Shown here in pieces: positions 28,325 to 33,548 of a stretch of DNA of 33,548 nucleotides; positions within the stretch are counted from its first letter, which is position 1; every line of letters starts with the position of its first letter. The translations under genes were made by a program, and so were the position numbers. Below the pieces are notes generated by a model. It did no database searches, was not told where the DNA came from, and saw only the letters and a list, made by a program, of their open reading frames with translations. The stretch covers positions 1-33,548 of the forward strand of contig DAIDHK010000014.1 of assembly GCA_027459725.1 (NCBI GenBank), given 5' to 3'. Source of the stretch: Candidatus Levyibacteriota bacterium. Lineage in GTDB: Bacteria; Patescibacteriota; Microgenomatia; Levybacterales; UBA12049.

Positions 28325-28585
28325 TTATATAAGTTAATTCAGCAATTTTTTAACTATAATCATGTCATTATCGATTTTATGTGGATTTTGATATGCAAAA
28401 ATTATCTTCTCGATCCATTTACAAAAAAGTTCGATTGAAAAAAGATCTGGGGCACTAGGTGCGATGAAATCGTCATCAAACATGCGAATTTGCTGATATA
28501 TCAAGCTAAACTGGATTTTGACAAATTTTACTCAATATAATCATAAATTAAATTCGACGAATTTAGCCACAAAATGAGTTCGACT
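28325..28585 (-). pseudogene. Recombinase remnant R2
   Basis: FSLIYQQIRMFDDDFIAPSAPDLFSIELFCKWIEKIIFAYQ...; same orientation as R0/R1. Confidence 0.85.
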
Positions 28586-28634
28586 AGCATAAACTACTTG
28601 ACTTGCGTATATTTCAGTATCATATTAAATTAAT

Positions 28635-28946
28635 ATGGATATATTGTCAGAACCTGTTTCATTTGAATGGGATAAAGGCAATATTGATAAGAATTTTAAG
28701 AAACACTCAGTCACTAACAAAGAAGCTGAAGGAGTATTTAATAATGATCCAATCTTTTTATTTGAAGATGAGCGTCATTCTACAACTACTGAAAAATGAA
28801 GTATGATTTGGGGAACAACAAAAAGCAGGAGAAGATTGACAATTATTTTTACTGTGAGGAATAATATTATTAGAGTCATTTTAGCGCGTGACATGAATAA
28901 AAAAGAAAGGTGGGAATATGAAACTAAAACAAATACCAACATTTAA
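28635..28946 (+). pseudogene. Second BrnT-like toxin gene interrupted by one in-frame TGA (28797-28799)
   Basis: MDILSEPVSFEWDKGNIDKNFKKHSVTNKEAEGVFNNDPIFLFEDERHSTTTEK*SMIWGTTKSRRRLTIIFTVRNNIIRVILARDMNKKERWEYETKTNTNI*; overlaps start of antitoxin at 28918. Confidence 0.8.
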
Positions 28947-29193
28947 AAACGAAGGTGAAGAACGTGAGTTTTGGGCAAACGCAGATAGCTCAGAATACTT
29001 TGATTGGAATAATGCAAAAAGAGTTGTTTTTCCTAATCTTAAACCTACAACAGAATCAATTTCATTGAGGCTACCTTCTTATTTGCTTGCTCGTATTAAA
29101 CAACTGGAAAATAACAAGGATGTACCATACCAATCACTTATGAAAATATTTTTGAGCGAAAAAGTAGATCAAGAATTAAAAGTCACAAAATAA
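28918..29193 (+). CDS. CopG/BrnA-like antitoxin (second TA module)
   Basis: EEREFWANADSSEYFDWNNAKRVVFPNLKPTTESISLRLPSYLLARIKQLENNKDVPYQSLMKIFLSEKV. Confidence 0.8.
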   Translation: MKLKQIPTFKNEGEEREFWANADSSEYFDWNNAKRVVFPNLKPTTESISLRLPSYLLARIKQLENNKDVPYQSLMKIFLSEKVDQELKVTK

Positions 29194-29194
29194 T

Positions 29195-29395
29195 AATTTT
29201 CTCTTGTCTATTTTATTTAGTTCACTTTTTTTCGAATAATAAGTTTTTGAGTATTTTGTATTAGCAAATATGACAGTATCACTCGTATATGATTCATAAA
29301 TATCTATTAATTTCTCTATCCAAGCACAAAAAAGTTCGATTGAAAAAAGATCTGGGGCACCAAATATGATTATCTCATCAATTAACTGAAAACGA
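29195..29395 (-). pseudogene. Recombinase remnant R3 (C-terminal part only, ends at the core)
   Basis: GAPDLFSIELFCAWIEKLIDIYESYTSDTVIFANTKYSKTYYSKKSE vs R1 SAPGLFSIELFCAWIDKLMVIYDKDSSNTDIFGSENKKYSKAYYSKK; homology stops after GGCACCA. Confidence 0.8.
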
Positions 29396-29396
29396 T

Positions 29397-30671
29397 ATGG
29401 ATGATCAATTAACTCAAAATAAACAAATAATCACCCCTCCTATGGGTAATGTTTCAGTAGTTAATGCTTCCAAAACAAAATCTTCTCTATTACACATAAT
29501 AGGACTCATTATTATCATTCTTATTATTTTGGGGATAGTCAGTTATTTTTTTATTACTGGAAACAGTAAGAAACTCACAAATGATAAACAAGCAGCTAAC
29601 AACATGCAGTCAACTAAGATAGATGTAAGTCCTTCATTTGGCCAGTCCTCGGTAACTATTAATCAAGTTACCAAGATACCTACTATTACTCCTATCAGTA
29701 ATTCTAATAATGGCTGGCAAACCTTCACCGATCCGCAAACACATATATCTGTTCAATATCCGCCTACATGGACAATGCAGACAATAAACAGCGGTGCTGG
29801 ATTAATCCTACAAGGCCCACAGGGCACAATTAATGCTCAGTGGGCACAGAGCGGATTCGGAGGCGTATGTGGCTCTCAACAATTTGAGAGCGTACAGATA
29901 TTTAATCAGCAAGTCAATAGTTGTTATAGTGTCCAAAGTAATGGTTCAGATACATACGGTCTTATATGGCCAAAACTTCCTAATCTAAACTTTAGCGCTT
30001 CCGCTATAGTCAACCCACCAAATAATGCGGCCAATGGAATAACTGTTTTTAAAATTCTTTCGACATTTAGACTTACTACCCCTGCCGCCTCTGGGTGGAA
30101 AACATATACAAATTCGCAATACGGATTTCAGATAACATATCCCTCCGAAGGAATTGTCATGAGTAATGGATGTTTCGGTTTAGATTCAAAACAATGTACA
30201 TATAACCTTAATACATGCGGTAACGATATACACTTCGATGATCAATATCAGCCGGTTAATGACAGACTTTTAGTTGTTGACAATTTTTTTAGTGTTTGGA
30301 TTACACCTATCAGCATGTCTCTTTCTGACTATATTAAACAAATGGATCCACAGCAAGTGTATGTTTATCAGACAATAACTGGCTCAAATGCAGATGAGGC
30401 AGTACAAATCATAGGGCTAAAACCCAGCGTGCAGCTAAACGGTCCCCCGCCTTTTCCATATATTTTTAGTCTTTATAAAAAAGGCAATGATCTCTTTAGC
30501 ATTAGAAAATTGCAAAACGATGGAGGAGTCGGTGGGTGTGTGATTGGTTGTAGTTGGCCTCAACAAATTGGCGAACAATCGTCATATAATGTTTCTCAAC
30601 AACAATGCTCCTCTGTTCAGCAACAATTTGTTTCCTGGAATATCCCCTTAAGTTTCAAGTTTATAAATTAA
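29397..30671 (+). CDS. Membrane-anchored extracytoplasmic protein with two PsbP-like repeats
   Basis: TM LLHIIGLIIIILIILGIVSYFFI then GWQTFTDPQTHISVQYPPTWTMQ and GWKTYTNSQYGFQITYPSEG. Confidence 0.7.
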   Translation: MDDQLTQNKQIITPPMGNVSVVNASKTKSSLLHIIGLIIIILIILGIVSYFFITGNSKKLTNDKQAANNMQSTKIDVSPSFGQSSVTINQVTKIPTITPISNSNNGWQTFTDPQTHISVQYPPTWTMQTINSGAGLILQGPQGTINAQWAQSGFGGVCGSQQFESVQIFNQQVNSCYSVQSNGSDTYGLIWPKLPNLNFSASAIVNPPNNAANGITVFKILSTFRLTTPAASGWKTYTNSQYGFQITYPSEGIVMSNGCFGLDSKQCTYNLNTCGNDIHFDDQYQPVNDRLLVVDNFFSVWITPISMSLSDYIKQMDPQQVYVYQTITGSNADEAVQIIGLKPSVQLNGPPPFPYIFSLYKKGNDLFSIRKLQNDGGVGGCVIGCSWPQQIGEQSSYNVSQQQCSSVQQQFVSWNIPLSFKFIN

Positions 30672-30764
30672 TTAATCATTTACAGAAATTAATTTGTGAT
30701 AATAGAAACCTCAGTAATAATTAAAGAATCAATGCTCCCAAATAATTAGTTCAATTTTATAAAA

Positions 30765-31092
30765 TACTCTTTTTAAAATATTATGCTCTCTGATAGTAAA
30801 AAAGCTTGCTTGGGGTCATAATTTTTTTGATACAAAATCATAAATTTGGCCAGCCAACACTGAAATAGCTCGAATAGGAAAAGACGTGCGTCACCAGGTG
30901 CGATGACGTCGTTGTCAAACATACTAATTTGTTGATATAGCAGCTAATTTAGGTGTTCGATAATCCTAGATAGCCCCACACAATTCCAGAGGTGATAATC
31001 GAACTTAATAAGACGCGAATCTCAATGAGACTCGACATTTTATACGTTTTACCTAAGTTAGTAAATTTATCCATCATAAACTTTGGTAATAT
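30765..31092 (-). pseudogene. Recombinase remnant R4 (longest)
   Basis: LPKFMMDKFTNLGKTYKMSSLIEIRVLLSSIITSGIVWGYLGLSNT vs intact IVKFMLEKFANLGTTYQMSNLSQIRVLISSISPSGMVWSDSSLSNS; then frameshift to LLYQQISMFDNDVIAPGDARLFLFELFQCWLAKFMILYQ. Confidence 0.93.
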
Positions 31093-31161
31093 GTAATGTT
31101 ATTTAATAGACACTTGACAGCAACAATAAATTCATTGAATATTAATACTAAGCAATATATA

Positions 31162-33087
31162 ATGTTTAAGAATTATCTGCCTTCTAAGAAACAAATTATT
31201 TTAACCTCCTGGGTAATTTTAGTAATTGTGGTAATAGGGGTAGAAGTGATCTTAAACCTTGAAAGAGCACAACAAACTAATACAAGTCCACTAACCAATA
31301 CGAGTCTGCAAACCAACAATGCATTAGCTAATACTAGTTATATTTTTGGTACCTTGCAGACTAATCCAGCAAATGCTGCTACAGAATATAAAGATGGCAT
31401 AACTTTAGCTCATATTGATCTCAACTGGGCGCAATATGAACCTCAGCAGAATGTTTATTCAACCAGCTATATAAGTTCGATACAAGCTCAAATAAATCAG
31501 CTGCGTTCATCTGGTATGCAAATAGTTTTGGGCTTCGGCACACAGTATACACCTAATTGGATATTTAATATTCCTAATAGTCGATATGTTGATCAATATG
31601 GTGATCAATATATCTCAACTAGCCCAGGTAAAGATGTACCTAATTTTGTTTTCAACCAAGCTGTGCGGGACCAAGTTAATTTGTACTTGAGTCATGTATT
31701 TTTCGATTTAGGAACCAATTTTTTTGCAGTACGAGTTGGAGGTGGGTGGTATGGAGAATTAAATTATGGCGAAGCGAATTATAACGGACATACTAATTGC
31801 TACTGGGGATTTGGAAATCTTGCACAAGGAATTGCTAGCGGACTTGCAACTGGTGTGAATGTAAATCCAGTCCCAAATTGGACCCCGGGTACCCCATCAT
31901 CTAATCACTCCTCTGCAGTTGCCTTTCTTAATTGGTATGTAAATAGTTTACAGGAATATCAAAACTGGCAAATTATCACTGTTCGAAAATACTATAAAGG
32001 TAATATAGCTGTATTATATCCCTCTTGGGGTATACGTCCATCAGGCTACACTGCGGCTATTAATGATGACTTGAATGGGTCATCCGGAGAAGAACAAACA
32101 GGAGAAGTGCAAAATGGCTGGGACTTTGCTCAAATGATCTCAAGTATTACTGATCCCAATGTTATACCGTACACTACTTGGATTGATTCCAATCCTTCAT
32201 ATGGTAATGATAATTCTTCCGATCAAACGCTATGGTCTCCGGCTCACTGGATAGCTTACTTAGCCCAAACAAATCCTCTACATCTTCGTGTGTGGGGAGA
32301 AAATACAGGATCAGATAGCTATACTAATATGCAACTTTCTCTAAGTCGTATGGTTCAATATAACTATATGGGGATTATGTGGGCTTTTGATAGTCAATTA
32401 AATTCGGGAACTTATGCTTCATTATCACAATATGCCAACTTGATTGCTCAATATAATCGATCTTTGCTTCCATCTGTATTGGCACCTTCACAATTACCAT
32501 CACCTACTCAGACTGTATTAGCAACTCCCACTATTTATTCTAATCCTTCACCTACTTCTCAAACACAATCCTCCTTATCTCCACTTTGCAGTACACCTTC
32601 CAGTCAAGCCTGCGGTTATACCAGTACATGTTCAGTAAACGGATCTACTTGTGAATATGGTTGCTTTGCCGGGGGATCAAATGTTTATGTCTGTCAAAAT
32701 GGGAAATGGTATTTCTCAAAGTGGAGTACACAGGGGACATGTAGTCTATGTAATAATTCATCTCAGACTATTCCACTTTTAACCCCTACTCCAACTTTAT
32801 CTTCATTTCCAAATCCATACCAAAATACAAATATTACCCCCACCTCATCTCCGGTAGTTACTACTACTAACTCTAATAATATGGTCTGTAGTACTAGTTC
32901 AATACCCGCCTGTGGATATACTGATAACTGCTCAAGTACTGCTAATGGAACTATCTGTGAAGTAAATGTTAATGGATGTACTAGCTCCAGCTCAGGTTCT
33001 AATGTATATCTCTGTAATAACGGCAAGTGGGTCTATTCCAAATGGGTAAATACTGCTAATTCTGCCTGTAATTTCTGCACAAATTGA
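31162..33087 (+). CDS. Secreted glycoside-hydrolase-like protein (GH42/beta-galactosidase-like TIM barrel, tentative) with duplicated C-terminal Cys-rich modules
   Basis: ITLAHIDLNWAQYEPQQNVYSTSYISSIQAQINQLRSSGMQIVLGFG...; C-terminal repeats CSTPSSQACGYTSTCS...NVYVCQNGKWYFSKW and CSTSSIPACGYTDNCS...NVYLCNNGKWVYSKW. Start at 31162 (MFKNYLPSKKQIILTSW) preferred over 31096. Confidence 0.65.
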   Translation: MFKNYLPSKKQIILTSWVILVIVVIGVEVILNLERAQQTNTSPLTNTSLQTNNALANTSYIFGTLQTNPANAATEYKDGITLAHIDLNWAQYEPQQNVYSTSYISSIQAQINQLRSSGMQIVLGFGTQYTPNWIFNIPNSRYVDQYGDQYISTSPGKDVPNFVFNQAVRDQVNLYLSHVFFDLGTNFFAVRVGGGWYGELNYGEANYNGHTNCYWGFGNLAQGIASGLATGVNVNPVPNWTPGTPSSNHSSAVAFLNWYVNSLQEYQNWQIITVRKYYKGNIAVLYPSWGIRPSGYTAAINDDLNGSSGEEQTGEVQNGWDFAQMISSITDPNVIPYTTWIDSNPSYGNDNSSDQTLWSPAHWIAYLAQTNPLHLRVWGENTGSDSYTNMQLSLSRMVQYNYMGIMWAFDSQLNSGTYASLSQYANLIAQYNRSLLPSVLAPSQLPSPTQTVLATPTIYSNPSPTSQTQSSLSPLCSTPSSQACGYTSTCSVNGSTCEYGCFAGGSNVYVCQNGKWYFSKWSTQGTCSLCNNSSQTIPLLTPTPTLSSFPNPYQNTNITPTSSPVVTTTNSNNMVCSTSSIPACGYTDNCSSTANGTICEVNVNGCTSSSSGSNVYLCNNGKWVYSKWVNTANSACNFCTN

Positions 33088-33151
33088 GAGCTGCTAAGCT
33101 AGAAATTTTAAGACAATCCTTTTTATACTTCCATATTTTCGATACTAAAAT

Positions 33152-33481
33152 TTAATAGCTATAACAAATCTCATCGGTCATATCACAATTCGGAAAAATT
33201 GGAGGATGTAACTCACTAGTTAGTTCATTCCAGTTGCTTGCATCGGGGTGTGGTTCAGTAAGAGCTTTGTAATATGCACTCGCTATCTCGGTCTGACATG
33301 CATTGGAGGGCACTGATATTGGTAGTGGAGTTTTACCATTATATGCATTATAACCATTGTGTTTACAGCTTGGATCCGACCAGCACAGCCCAACACGAGA
33401 ATTAGGTTTTGGACTAAAGCCTATAGAGGGATTTGGTGGATATGATTCGCTGTCTTCAGTTTGTACAGCTGTATTTAACAA
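33152..33481 (-). pseudogene. 3' part of a Cys-containing hypothetical protein, 5' interrupted by IS200-like element
   Basis: LLNTAVQTEDSESYPPNPSIGFSPKPNSRVGLCWSDPSCKHNGYN...; reading frame opens only at the IS junction (TTG). Confidence 0.5.
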
Positions 33482-33548
33482 CTCCTTACTTAAATCCCCG
33501 ACCGTAAGGTCGAGGGATGGAGTATTCCCTGCACCTTTTTTGCGGTAG
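33474..33548 (+). mobile_element. Left end of a second IS200-like copy, cut by the window edge
   Basis: 75 nt identical to 5936..6010 (tttaacaactccttacttaaatccccgaccgtaaggtcgagggatgg...). Confidence 0.92.

Noticed and set aside
28603-28806. ORF 67 aa on + strand from the track
   Set aside because: Out-of-frame reading across the BrnT-like pseudogene 28635-28946; composition not protein-like.
26330-28946. Genome-wide UGA recoding (code 25/4-like) suggested by in-frame TGAs
   Set aside because: Well-supported genes here end in TGA with natural C-termini (e.g. 15983-15985, 16880-16882), and other decayed genes show TAA stops (GAA->TAA-like in the old tnpA), so TGA is a normal stop; kept only as local nonsense/readthrough question.
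27473-31092. CRISPR array interpretation of the repeats
   Set aside because: Repeats are ~200-330 bp, spaced 0.8-1.5 kb, contain recombinase coding remnants, and have no short regular repeat-spacer pattern or cas genes.
33357-33548. Plus-strand ORF at the end
   Set aside because: Antisense of the interrupted 33152-33481 frame running into the IS hairpin.

Overview
AT-rich ~33.5 kb window with a patchwork, CPR/Patescibacteria-like accessory gene content (taxonomy is inferred from gene style only). From left to right it contains: a truncated secreted-protein ORF; a decayed IS200-type tnpA; an MprF-C-like (DUF2156) gene, a PAP2 phosphatase and an MFS transporter; a P1B-like ATPase without the CPC motif; an intact IS200-like element abutting a truncated PMA1-type ATPase pseudogene; a PfkB-family sugar/nucleoside kinase plus adenosylhomocysteinase; and tRNA-Phe(GAA). 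Next to the tRNA is a large serine recombinase whose 3' end runs antisense into the tRNA, followed by a VirD4/TraG-like ATPase, a Replic_Relax-like protein, a nested-palindrome intergenic region (possible oriT), and a copper/metal island (CDF, rhodanese, two CsoR-type regulators, CopZ, DsbD-like/cupredoxin fusion, CopA, cupredoxins). The region 27.5-31.1 kb is the most unusual part. It has four decayed copies (R1-R4) of the 3' end of serine-recombinase genes, all in the same orientation as the intact recombinase. They share a GGCAC(C/T)A-type core (TCACCA in R4), and three share a nearly invariant 37-bp block. They separate small cargo units: a BrnT/BrnA-like TA pair, a second TA pair with a nonsense-mutated toxin, and two secreted/anchored proteins. 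I interpret this as a gene-cassette-like array left by repeated serine-recombinase integration at a site inside the recombinase's own 3' end. The repeats are read directly from the sequence; the mechanism is inference.
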